From assembly GCA_043802425.1 (NCBI GenBank), contig JAZDLA010000030.1:1-14841 (forward strand): a DNA stretch of 14,841 nt. Reading direction: 5' to 3'. Positions 1 to 6,644 of this stretch are shown piece after piece (position 1 is the first letter of the stretch; every line of letters starts with the position of its first letter). Origin of the DNA: JAGUYA01 sp043802425 (lineage in GTDB: Bacteria; Omnitrophota; Gorgyraeia; Gygaellales; Profunditerraquicolaceae). The notes beneath the pieces are model-generated. The model was given only the letters and a program-made list of their open reading frames with translations, was not told the origin of the DNA and searched no databases. Position numbers and translations under genes: made by a program.

Positions 1-1
1 A

Positions 2-1429
2 AAATTAGAGATTGCCCATGCGCTTTCGGATTTAGGCGTAGATGTAATTGAAGCAGGTTTTCCTATCTCTAGCCGGGGAGATTTGGAATCCGTCAGACAA
101 ATTGCCCGGGCGATTAAGGGGCCGGTAATTTGCGGCCTGGCGCGGGCGATAAAAGCGGATATCGACGCTGCCTACGAAGCGGTAAAATACGCTAAGCATC
201 CCCGCATCCACGTATTTTTAGCTACTTCTAAAATCCATATGCAATATAAATTAAAGAAAGCCGAGGATGAGATCCTGCGCCTGGCAATTGAATTTACAAA
301 ATACGCCAAAAAATATTGCGCGGATATTGAATTTTCTCCCGAAGATGCCTCGCGTACGGAGAGAGAATTCCTATTTAAGGTAGTACAAGCAGTAATTGCT
401 GCCGGTGCAACTACGGTGAATATCCCGGATACCGTCGGTTATGCCGACCCGGTGGAATTTGGCAGCGTAATCAGAGAGATCAGGGAGAACGTACCCAATA
501 TTGATCAGGCCATAATCTCCGTGCATGCGCATGATGATTTAGGTTTAGCCGTAGCCAGCTCTCTGGAAGCGGTAAAAAATGGCGCGCGCCAGGTGGAATG
601 TACTATTAACGGTATCGGCGAACGCGCGGGTAATGCTTCTATGGAAGAGATTGTCATGGCGATTAAGACGCGTAAGGACATTTACAACGAAGTAGAAACG
701 CGGATTAAGACCGACCATATTCATAAGGTTTCTCGTCTGGTGAGTAAATTAACCGGTTTTGCAGTTGCGCCTAATAAAGCTATCGTCGGCAGTAATGCCT
801 TCCGTCATGAATCCGGCATACACCAGGACGGAGTTTTAAAAGAGCGCTCTACTTATGAAATTATCTGCCCCGTAGACGTAGGTTTTACCGGGACAGGCCT
901 GGTATTAGGTAAGCATTCGGGGAGGCATGCCCTTTTAGAGAGGTTGAAAGAATTAGGTTTTAAGCTTACTGTTAAAGAATTGGATAGGGTTAGCGTACGT
1001 TTTAAGGAGCTAGCCGATAAAAAGAAAAATATTTTTGATTATGACTTAATCTCCATAGTCGAAGATGAAACTAAGGCTATCAAGCCTCTCTGGGGTCTGG
1101 AAAGTTTTGTTATTAACTCCGGGACCAAGATTACGCCTACTGCTGAAGTCAGTTTAAAACATAAAAATAAGCTTATTTCGAGGAAATCTTCTGGTGATGG
1201 CCCGGTTGATGCCTGTTTTAAGGCCATTGACAAAATTACCGGTATAAAAGGTGAGCTCCAGGATTACCGCATCGAAGCCGTGACCAAAGGTAAAGACGCC
1301 CTGGGCGAAGTGAGCCTGAAATTAAAAGCTAAAGGTAAGGTAGTTACTAGCCGCGGCTCTAGTACTGATATTATTGAGGCATCGGTTAGGGCTTATATTA
1401 ATGCCCTGAATAAAATAGAAAGCCTTTAG
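2..1429 (+). CDS. leuA: 2-isopropylmalate synthase, 5' end missing
   Basis: Condenses acetyl-CoA with 2-oxoisovalerate, the first committed step of leucine synthesis, in the cytoplasm. The frame is already open at base 2, so the gene starts before the window; about 475 residues are present, and by comparison with the family roughly 30 N-terminal residues, including the DTTLRDGEQ-type metal motif, are missing. A start at TTG 83 would cut into the catalytic barrel and is not credible. Visible family marks in order are EAGFPISSRGD, NIPDTVGYADP, the metal-binding SVHAHDDLGLA (about 521-553), NGIGERAGNASMEE (about 610-650) and SNAFRHESGIHQDGVLK (about 790-840). The last third is the LeuA dimer/allosteric domain (GDGPVDACFKAI; SRGSSTDIIEASVRAY), where leucine feedback normally acts. 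The close match through the barrel makes LeuA more likely than homocitrate or citramalate synthase. It ends in TAG, 17 bases before aroE. Confidence 0.95.
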   Translation, partial: KLEIAHALSDLGVDVIEAGFPISSRGDLESVRQIARAIKGPVICGLARAIKADIDAAYEAVKYAKHPRIHVFLATSKIHMQYKLKKAEDEILRLAIEFTKYAKKYCADIEFSPEDASRTEREFLFKVVQAVIAAGATTVNIPDTVGYADPVEFGSVIREIRENVPNIDQAIISVHAHDDLGLAVASSLEAVKNGARQVECTINGIGERAGNASMEEIVMAIKTRKDIYNEVETRIKTDHIHKVSRLVSKLTGFAVAPNKAIVGSNAFRHESGIHQDGVLKERSTYEIICPVDVGFTGTGLVLGKHSGRHALLERLKELGFKLTVKELDRVSVRFKELADKKKNIFDYDLISIVEDETKAIKPLWGLESFVINSGTKITPTAEVSLKHKNKLISRKSSGDGPVDACFKAIDKITGIKGELQDYRIEAVTKGKDALGEVSLKLKAKGKVVTSRGSSTDIIEASVRAYINALNKIESL

Positions 1430-1446
1430 TCCCCACCAAGTAAATA

Positions 1447-2409
1447 ATGGCTAAAGATTCAGCTGCCAAAAAAGTCTACGGTTTAATCGGCTATCCGGTC
1501 AAACACAGTTTCTCGCCTGCCATGCACAACGCTGCATTCTGCGCCCTCGGAATAAACGCCGAATACCGCCTCTTTGAAGTACTACCGGAAAGGCTTGAAA
1601 AATTCCTTCTTGATCCCGAAGAGAAATTTGATGATATAAACCATGATTCTGTTCGTGCCGGCGATGTATGGGGGTTTAATATAACTATTCCCCACAAGAT
1701 AAAAGCAAGGGAGATTCTAGAAAGAGAATTTCCTTTTGATAAGAACGCAGATATTATGGAAATGGATTTATATTATGTGAAAGTATCCGGGGCCGTGAAT
1801 ACAGTAAAAAGAGTTGGCAATAAATTAGAATATCGTAATACTGACGCTGAAGGATTTTTAAGGTCGCTAAAGGAAGATTTAACCTTTGATGCTAAAGTTG
1901 AAAATGTACTTATCAGTGGCAGCGGGGGAGCGGGTAGCGCCATTATTGCTGCTTTAAGTTGGAAAAACCCCGCAATTAATAACCTATCTATAGACAATAT
2001 ATTTATATATGACGTAAGTAATAAAGCGATGGATTCTGCAAAGAGTCGTTTTGAAAAATTACAATATGTTATGGATAAGGTAAAATTTATTTAGGCTGAA
2101 GAGGCGCCCGAAATTATTAAAGATTGCCAGCTATTAGTTAATGCTTCTCCCGTTGGGATGAAAGAGGGCGATAGTTCTGTAGTAGAGAAAAAATTACTGC
2201 ATCAAGATTTATCCATTTATGATGTAGTATATAATCGGAAAACTCAGCTCATTGAAGATGCAGAGTCTCTAAATTTACGCGTAAAGGATGGCTTAGGAAT
2301 GCTTTTATACCAGGGTGCAGTCGCTTTTGAACTTTGGACAGGACAAAAGGCGCCTATTGAAGTAATGCGTGAGGCGTTACAGGAAGAATTAAAAAGATGC
2401 CAGAGATAA
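1447..2409 (+). pseudogene. aroE: Shikimate dehydrogenase gene interrupted by an in-frame TAG
   Basis: AroE reduces 3-dehydroshikimate with NADPH in the chorismate pathway. One reading frame of 321 codons carries all the family marks but has a TAG at 2092-2094 (codon 216). Before it lie GYPVKHSFSPAMHNAAF, GFNITIPHK with the likely catalytic Lys84, GAVNTV, NTDAEGF with Asp133, and the NADP loop GSGGAG (158-163). After it, in the same frame, lie NASPVGM (232-238), YNRKTQLIEDAE and the C-terminal DGLGMLLYQGAVAFELWTGQKAP. Neither half makes a whole enzyme: the first lacks part of the NADP domain, and the second (a possible ATG is at 2158) lacks the substrate domain. At 320 positions it is longer than the usual ~270, with extra residues around 45-65 and 88-110. 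The 60 bases at 1981-2040 are only about 28% G+C. There is no obvious Shine-Dalgarno before ATG 1447. A sequencing error, a recent nonsense mutation or readthrough are all possible. Confidence 0.85.
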
Positions 2410-3221
2410 TCACCAAAATTTTTGTTTTTATTTTCGGTTCCACTATAGGCAGTTTTTTGAATGTCTGTATCCACAGGATGCCTTTGGGTGAATCCGTGGT
2501 CTGGCCGCATTCGCATTGCCCGCATTGCAAAAAGAAGATCCCTACCTACGACAATATCCCCTTTATAAGTTATCTTGCCTTAAGAGGAAGGTGCCGTTTT
2601 TGTAAGGGTAGGATCTCTCTCAGGTACCCGCTGGTTGAGTTGTTGACTGCATTAATGTTTTTAGTGCTTTTTCAACGTTATGGGTTAAGCTATGATTTCC
2701 TGGTCCTTGTGCTATTTGTTTGTGGTTTGATTATTGCCAGTTTTGTAGATATGCGGCACCTGATTATTCCAGATGAAATTTCTATCGGCGGGATAATTCT
2801 AGGGTTTATTTTAATCTCAATAAAAGGTTTTGGGCTAAAGCCCTTTACTTATGACCCCAAGCCGCTGCTGAATTCTTTATTAGGTATTATTGTCGGCGCG
2901 GGTATGATTTATTTTACGGGAAAACTCTTTGACCTGGTTTATTTTAAACTTCTTAAGAGGCCTCCCGTACAGGGTGAAACCGAATCTATGGGTGGCGGTG
3001 ATGTAAAGCTCCTGGCTATGATTGGCGCGTTCTTGGGCTGGCAGAAAGTAATCCTTACTTTCTTTTTGGCTCCTTTTTTCGGAGCGATTATCGGTTTAAT
3101 AAATCTTATTACTAGAAAAGAGCATGTTGTCCCTTACGGACCGTTTTTGTCTCTGGCCAGCCTTTTATCTTTATTCTGGGCAGATAAGATAATTTCCTGG
3201 ATTTTTCCTTACTTGGGATAG
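2397..3221 (+). CDS. pilD: Prepilin peptidase / N-methyltransferase (A24 family)
   Basis: Inner-membrane aspartic protease that cuts the leader from type IV pilin or type II secretion pseudopilins and methylates the new N-terminus. Of 274 residues, the N-terminal part holds the cytoplasmic zinc-type loop with two CxxC pairs (C41/C44 in HCPHCKKK and C66/C69 in CRFC) ending in the characteristic SLRYPLVELLTA. The two catalytic aspartates of the family are visible: D118 in VDMRHLIIPDE and D202 in GGGDVKLLAMIGAFLGW. The rest is a run of hydrophobic membrane segments. ATG 2397 overlaps the last 13 bases of aroE, with AGGAAG at 2381-2386 as ribosome site, so its translation may be coupled to the aroE tail; the aroE stop at 2092 could then lower its expression. 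No pilin gene is in the window, so the substrate system is not known. The name is by function; gspO would be equally valid. Confidence 0.92.
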   Translation: MPEIITKIFVFIFGSTIGSFLNVCIHRMPLGESVVWPHSHCPHCKKKIPTYDNIPFISYLALRGRCRFCKGRISLRYPLVELLTALMFLVLFQRYGLSYDFLVLVLFVCGLIIASFVDMRHLIIPDEISIGGIILGFILISIKGFGLKPFTYDPKPLLNSLLGIIVGAGMIYFTGKLFDLVYFKLLKRPPVQGETESMGGGDVKLLAMIGAFLGWQKVILTFFLAPFFGAIIGLINLITRKEHVVPYGPFLSLASLLSLFWADKIISWIFPYLG

Positions 3222-3281
3222 AGCCCTTTATCTGTATCTCATTGATAAAAAAGAAGTTATAACTCAACCTTAACCTCAGGT

Positions 3282-3310
3282 TTGCTTTTTCTCTTTTTTT
3301 ATGCTATACT
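3282..3310 (+). promoter_or_regulatory. Sigma70-type promoter with extended -10
   Basis: TTGCTT at 3282-3287 and TATACT at 3305-3310 are separated by exactly 17 bases, and TGC directly before the -10 makes an extended -10 element. Transcription should begin near 3317. It faces the c-di-GMP gene and is the only good promoter in the 198-base gap. Transcripts from it must cross the terminator at 3372-3406 to reach that gene. Confidence 0.75.
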
Positions 3311-3316
3311 TAATTA

Positions 3317-3406
3317 AAGCTCCTCAAGAAGGGGTAAAGATGCATTTAACTTGAAATAAGAGAGTAAGTTTAAGGCAATTCTCCAGGAAGAGAATTGCCT
3401 TTTTTT
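3317..3406 (+). ncRNA. Short terminated leader RNA or small RNA of unknown class
   Basis: Between the predicted start near 3317 and the terminator lie about 90 nt with further pairing potential: CCTC/GGGG at about 3322-3334, and AACTT (3349-3353) with AAGTT (3366-3370). The loop of the second hairpin holds GAGAGT (3360-3365), which can pair (one G-U) with ATTCTC (3378-3383), the inner half of the terminator's left arm. That would be an antiterminator fold, so the layout fits an attenuator or riboswitch. I do not recognise an aptamer: the conserved GGGCAAACC-type core of the c-di-GMP-I class is absent. It could instead be an independent small RNA. Boundaries are inferred from promoter and terminator, not measured. 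Confidence 0.5.
3372..3406 (+). terminator. Strong intrinsic terminator just before the c-di-GMP gene
   Basis: AAGGCAATTCTC (3372-3383) and GAGAATTGCCTT (3390-3401) are exact reverse complements, giving a 12-bp stem with a 6-base loop, followed by a T run through 3406. The stem is unbroken and ends only 13 bases before ATG 3420. That leaves no room for a separate promoter between terminator and gene, which points to regulated readthrough rather than simple ending of the pilD transcript. Confidence 0.85.
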
Positions 3407-3419
3407 GTCGTAACTTAAG

Positions 3420-5420
3420 ATGGGGAAACAAGATATGATAGAAGAGCATTCCGTAAATAGGGGGAAACAGGAAGAATTGCAGATTATCTTTGATTCTGTG
3501 CCGGCAATGATTTTCTATAAAGATAAAGAGAATAAGATGATCCGCGTCAACAAGCCTTTTATTGAGGTAATGGGTTTAAGCAGGGAACAGATAGAGGGGA
3601 AGTCCTGCTTTGAACTTTGGCCAAAAGATGCAGAGCATTATTGGTGCGATGATAAGGAGGTTATGGAATCAGGTTTACCAAAGATAGGTATAGTTGAGCC
3701 CTTGGCGATTGAGAAAGGCACAATCTGGGTTGAGACAAATAAAATCCCCTATCGGAATGAAAAAGGTGAAATTGTGGGAATAATAGGGTTTGCCGTTGAT
3801 GTTACTTATCGCAAAGAGGCACAAGATGCATTAAGGCAAAGCGAAGAAGAGTACCGTACCCTTGTAGATAACGTCAATATTGGCGTATATAGGAATACCC
3901 TTGATCTTGACGGATATTTCATAAAAGCAAATCCGGCAATGGCTAAGATGTTCGGTTACGATTCATTAAAAGAATTTATGCAGGTAAAAGTCTCCTCATT
4001 GTATCGGGATTCGCAGGGCAGGGAAAAGTTTTTAGAGAAGACTAAACAAACCGGTTTAGTTAAAAATGAAGAACTCAAACTTAAAAAGAAAGACGGAACA
4101 TTTATTTGGGTTGCGGTCACGGCAAAAGTAAATTTTGATCATCAGGGTAATCCCGCATGGATAGACGGGGTTATCGAAGATATTAGCGAACGCAAAAAAG
4201 CAGAACAGGGATTAGCATTATTAAATATGGAACTACTCATCTCGAACAAGAGATTAAAGCAGCTGGCCTTACGCGATCCCCAGACCGGATTATTCAACCA
4301 TCGTTACCTCCAGGAGGTTATCGAGGCGGAATTCTATCGCGCCAAAAGGTATGTGCACCCATTTTCATTAATGATGTTAGATGTAGATTACTTTAAGTCC
4401 ATAAACGATGTCTACGGCCATCCCTTCGGAGATTTAGTGTTGAGACAGTTAGCTAGACAGCTTAAGAGGCTGGTGCGCCAATACGATGTGGTAATCAGGT
4501 TTGGCGGAGAAGAATTTATGGTCATATCCCCGGGGATAGACAGGGCTCAGGCTTTAACTTTAGCGCAACGGCTTCTCGATGCCATAAATCTGTATAATTT
4601 CGGCGATAAAAAACATACGGTGAAAATAAAATTAAGTATCGCGGTGACCTCTTATCCCGAAGATAGAATAGTCAAAGGTACGGATTTGGTTGAGATTGCC
4701 GACCAGATTTTAAACCAGGTGAAAGAATATGGAGGTAATAATGTTTATTCGTCTTTAGATGTCCATAAGAAAGAATTAGCTTCAAACGGCAGAATTAAAG
4801 TAAACGGGAATATCAAATTTCTGAAGAATAAGCTAGATAAGCTTACCAGAAGGACGAATCAGGGATTGTTGGAAGCAGTCTTTGCCTTTGCCAAGACTAT
4901 TGAGTTAAAAGACCATTTCACCGGCGAGCATGTAGAAAAGACTGTCCAGTATGCCACTGAAATCGCCCGGGCTTTAGATTTGACTTATGACGAAATAGAA
5001 TGCATCGGTCAAGCAGCCATGCTTCATGACTTAGGAAAAATCGGTATCAGCGAGAAGATTCTCATGAAGAAGTTAAAATTAACCAAACAGGAATTTGAAG
5101 AGATTAAGAAACACCCGCAGAGCGGCGTAGACATCATCCGGCCGATTAAATTATTGCATAATATCATTCCTTTAATTCTCTATCATCACGAGAGATGGGA
5201 TGGTAAAGGTTATCCTAACGGTTTAAAAGGAGAAGAGATACCTATAGGAGCACGCATTGTGGCTCTGGCAGATGTATACCAGGCGTTGACCTCGGATCGC
5301 TCATATCGTAAGGCTTATTCTAAGAAAGAAGCCCTTGAAATCATTAAACAGGGCTCTGGTACCCAGTTTGACCCTCGTATCGTGACTAAATTTGTGCAGA
5401 TTCTAAAACAGAAAAAGTAA
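3420..5420 (+). CDS. PAS-PAS-GGDEF-HD-GYP cyclic di-GMP synthase/phosphodiesterase
   Basis: Soluble 666-residue signalling protein with no membrane segment or signal peptide. Two PAS sensor domains (about 22-130 and 142-265) are followed by a GGDEF domain (about 280-430) and an HD-GYP domain (about 480-660). The cyclase active site is FGGEEF (GGEEF 362-366), preceded at the usual five-residue distance by RQYD, the RxxD product-inhibition site. The phosphodiesterase has HDLGKIGI (H536, D537), HHERWDGKGYP (GYP 597-599) and LADVYQALTSDRSYR. Both catalytic halves look intact, so the protein may both make and degrade c-di-GMP, switched by whatever the PAS domains sense; the sequence does not say which ligand. 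ATG 3420 has no Shine-Dalgarno; an in-frame ATG at 3435 with GGGG at 3422-3425 is an alternative that leaves the domains unchanged. It lies directly behind a terminator, and no neighbour shares its function. Confidence 0.95.
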   Translation: MGKQDMIEEHSVNRGKQEELQIIFDSVPAMIFYKDKENKMIRVNKPFIEVMGLSREQIEGKSCFELWPKDAEHYWCDDKEVMESGLPKIGIVEPLAIEKGTIWVETNKIPYRNEKGEIVGIIGFAVDVTYRKEAQDALRQSEEEYRTLVDNVNIGVYRNTLDLDGYFIKANPAMAKMFGYDSLKEFMQVKVSSLYRDSQGREKFLEKTKQTGLVKNEELKLKKKDGTFIWVAVTAKVNFDHQGNPAWIDGVIEDISERKKAEQGLALLNMELLISNKRLKQLALRDPQTGLFNHRYLQEVIEAEFYRAKRYVHPFSLMMLDVDYFKSINDVYGHPFGDLVLRQLARQLKRLVRQYDVVIRFGGEEFMVISPGIDRAQALTLAQRLLDAINLYNFGDKKHTVKIKLSIAVTSYPEDRIVKGTDLVEIADQILNQVKEYGGNNVYSSLDVHKKELASNGRIKVNGNIKFLKNKLDKLTRRTNQGLLEAVFAFAKTIELKDHFTGEHVEKTVQYATEIARALDLTYDEIECIGQAAMLHDLGKIGISEKILMKKLKLTKQEFEEIKKHPQSGVDIIRPIKLLHNIIPLILYHHERWDGKGYPNGLKGEEIPIGARIVALADVYQALTSDRSYRKAYSKKEALEIIKQGSGTQFDPRIVTKFVQILKQKK

Positions 5421-5449
5421 TTCCTTCTATCACTCCTTTCTAATTTGTA

Positions 5450-5478
5450 TTGACCTTCCCAAAATAGCCCTATATAAT
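5450..5478 (+). promoter_or_regulatory. Near-consensus sigma70 promoter for the ttcA-like gene
   Basis: TTGACC (5450-5455) and TATAAT (5473-5478) are spaced by exactly 17 bases. The expected start near 5485 falls inside the left arm of the hairpin repeat at 5482-5517, so the mRNA would begin within the repeat, with the complete stem only if initiation is at or before about 5483. Confidence 0.85.
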
Positions 5479-5481
5479 TTT

Positions 5482-5517
5482 AGGGACAGTTCTCATCCCA
5501 ATCGGAGAAGTGTCCCT
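5482..5517. repeat. 36-nt REP-like hairpin repeat, copy A
   Basis: AGGGACAGTTCT (5482-5493) pairs with AGAAGTGTCCCT (5506-5517) over 12 positions with one G-G mismatch, leaving a 12-base loop. The unit is 36 bases. The same length and pattern, including AATCGGxGAAGTGTCCC, recur in reverse complement in the right arm of the palindrome at 9298-9373. There is no T run, so this is not an intrinsic terminator. It lies in the 5' leader of the ttcA-like gene and may affect its mRNA. Confidence 0.65.
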
Positions 5518-5533
5518 GCTAAGAGAGGTGTAG

Positions 5534-6253
5534 ATGGCGGTTTTAGAGGGCGTAGAATTTTCTATTTCCAAGAGGGTAGGCCGGGCAATGACGGATTACG
5601 CCATGCTCTCTGACGGCGATAAAATCGCGGTGGCAGTGTCAGGCGGCAAGGACAGCTTGACACTATTACGCGTTTTAAACGACCGTAAGAGTTTCGTCCC
5701 TATTAAGTATGAACTTTTAGCAGTACATATTGACTTAGGTTATCCCTGCCAGCATCCCAAGATTTTAGGCGCATATTTTGAGAAACTTAAAGTTAACTAC
5801 CATATTGAAAAGGTTGATATCTTGCAGGGCAAAACGCGCAAGGATATTTCTTGCTTCTGGTGTTCATGGAACAGGAGGAAGGCACTATTTGAAACGGCTA
5901 ACCGTTTTGGTTGTACCAAGGTTGCCTTGGGCCATCACAAGGACGATATTGTAGAGACTATCCTCTTAAACTTATTCTTTCACGGAGAGATCTCTGCGAT
6001 GTCTCCGAAACAGGAATTATTTAACGGTAAAATCACCATTATCCGGCCCTTGGCCTACGTAGAAGAGGAGATGATTAGGCGCTTTGCTAAACTGGCCCGT
6101 TTTCCCCACGAAAAGTGTGCTTGTCCGAATTCACTTACCTCTAGCCGTACAAAGATTACCAATATTATCAAAGACTTAGAGAAAGCCTGCCCGGATGTAA
6201 GAACCAATATTTTCAGAAGCGTAAAAAGGATAAAGAAGGATTATTTGCTTTAA
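5534..6253 (+). CDS. ttcA: TtcA-like tRNA 2-thiocytidine synthetase (PP-loop ATPase)
   Basis: Predicted to replace the oxygen of cytidine 32 in tRNAs with sulfur, using ATP to activate the base and an iron-sulfur cluster to handle sulfide. The 239 residues carry the PP-loop SGGKDS (36-41), the CxxC of the family in CFWCSWNRRK (C107, C110), LGHHKDDIVETILLNLFFHGE (shared strongly with TtcA), RPLAYVEEEMIRRFAK, and a late cysteine pair C195-A-C197 that should supply the third cluster ligand. It lacks the zinc-finger CxxC pairs of the related TtuA/Ncs6 group, and is shorter than E. coli TtcA (about 310), mainly at the ends. ATG 5534 has AGAGAGGTG just upstream. It has its own consensus promoter and a hairpin repeat in its leader, so it is likely expressed alone. 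Specificity for C32 is inferred from family; a related thiolated position is possible. Confidence 0.85.
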   Translation: MAVLEGVEFSISKRVGRAMTDYAMLSDGDKIAVAVSGGKDSLTLLRVLNDRKSFVPIKYELLAVHIDLGYPCQHPKILGAYFEKLKVNYHIEKVDILQGKTRKDISCFWCSWNRRKALFETANRFGCTKVALGHHKDDIVETILLNLFFHGEISAMSPKQELFNGKITIIRPLAYVEEEMIRRFAKLARFPHEKCACPNSLTSSRTKITNIIKDLEKACPDVRTNIFRSVKRIKKDYLL

Positions 6254-6268
6254 GGAATTAGCTTGTGG

Positions 6269-6277
6269 TGGTATAAT
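6269..6277 (+). promoter_or_regulatory. Extended -10 promoter before the GYD gene
   Basis: TGGTATAAT at 6269-6277 is a perfect TATAAT with the TGn extension. No good -35 sits at 16-18 bases; TTGCTT at 6245-6250 is 21 bases away, too far. Extended -10 promoters can work without a -35. The start would be near 6284, giving a leader of about 40 bases. Confidence 0.55.
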
Positions 6278-6322
6278 AAGTGAGTAGATAGATTATTTGC
6301 TCATAGAGGGAGGTGAGATAGA

Positions 6323-6601
6323 ATGGCAAAATTTCTCATGTTGGGGAAGTATTCGCAGGAGGCGATAAAGGGGATATCCGGCGAACGTACAAAAAAGGCA
6401 GTTTCTATGATTGAGAAATCCGGCGGAAAGGTAAACTCCATGTATGTGCTGTTAGGAAATTACGATTTAGCGCTGGTGGTAGATCTGCCGGGGGTTTCTG
6501 AAGCGATGAAGATTTCTATAGCGCTTACGGACCTGACCGCTATTTCCTTTATCAGCTATCCTGCTATGACAGTAGAGGAGTTTGATAAAATAACGGGTTA
6601 A
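6323..6601 (+). CDS. GYD-domain protein
   Basis: A 92-residue cytoplasmic protein of the GYD family, small alpha/beta proteins with a ferredoxin-like fold and no firmly established biochemical role. Visible marks are KYSQEAIKGI near the start, the family signature MYVLLGNYDLALVVDLPG in the middle (equivalent to the G-Y/F-D triad, here GNYD) and AISFISYPAMTVEEF near the end. The length is typical of a complete single domain. ATG 6323 is preceded by GGGAGGTGAG at about 6309-6318, one of the strongest ribosome sites in the window, and an extended -10 promoter lies upstream, so the gene seems well expressed. It follows ttcA by 69 bases and precedes rmuC by 43, without a functional link to either. 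The function remains unknown; an AsnC-type effector-binding or sensing role is only a guess from the fold. Confidence 0.8.
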   Translation: MAKFLMLGKYSQEAIKGISGERTKKAVSMIEKSGGKVNSMYVLLGNYDLALVVDLPGVSEAMKISIALTDLTAISFISYPAMTVEEFDKITG

Positions 6602-6644
6602 TTTTTTAGATAAGAAACATATTTTTTAGAATAGGGGCTTTTAT

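Noticed and set aside
83..85. TTG 83 as start of leuA.
   Set aside because: The frame and LeuA homology continue upstream to base 2, so the gene is simply cut by the window edge.
2092..2094. Amber recoding (for example pyrrolysine) in aroE.
   Set aside because: TAG ends at least four neighbouring genes, no recoding genes are seen, and AroE has no known recoded residue at this place.
3340..3354. Tiny ORF ATG-CAT-TTA-ACT-TGA in the leader, with AAGAAGGGG upstream, as a leader peptide.
   Set aside because: Four codons with no run of regulatory codons; too short to support translation-based attenuation without data.
3317..3406. A c-di-GMP-I (GEMM) riboswitch, tempting because of the downstream GGDEF-HD-GYP gene.
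   Set aside because: The conserved core bases and tetraloop-receptor layout of that class are not present.
6239..6301. 11-base direct repeat GATTATTTGCT at 6239-6249 and 6291-6301 around the GYD promoter, as an attachment site or operator.
   Set aside because: One copy is inside the ttcA coding end, there is no associated element, and AT-rich matches of this size can arise by chance.
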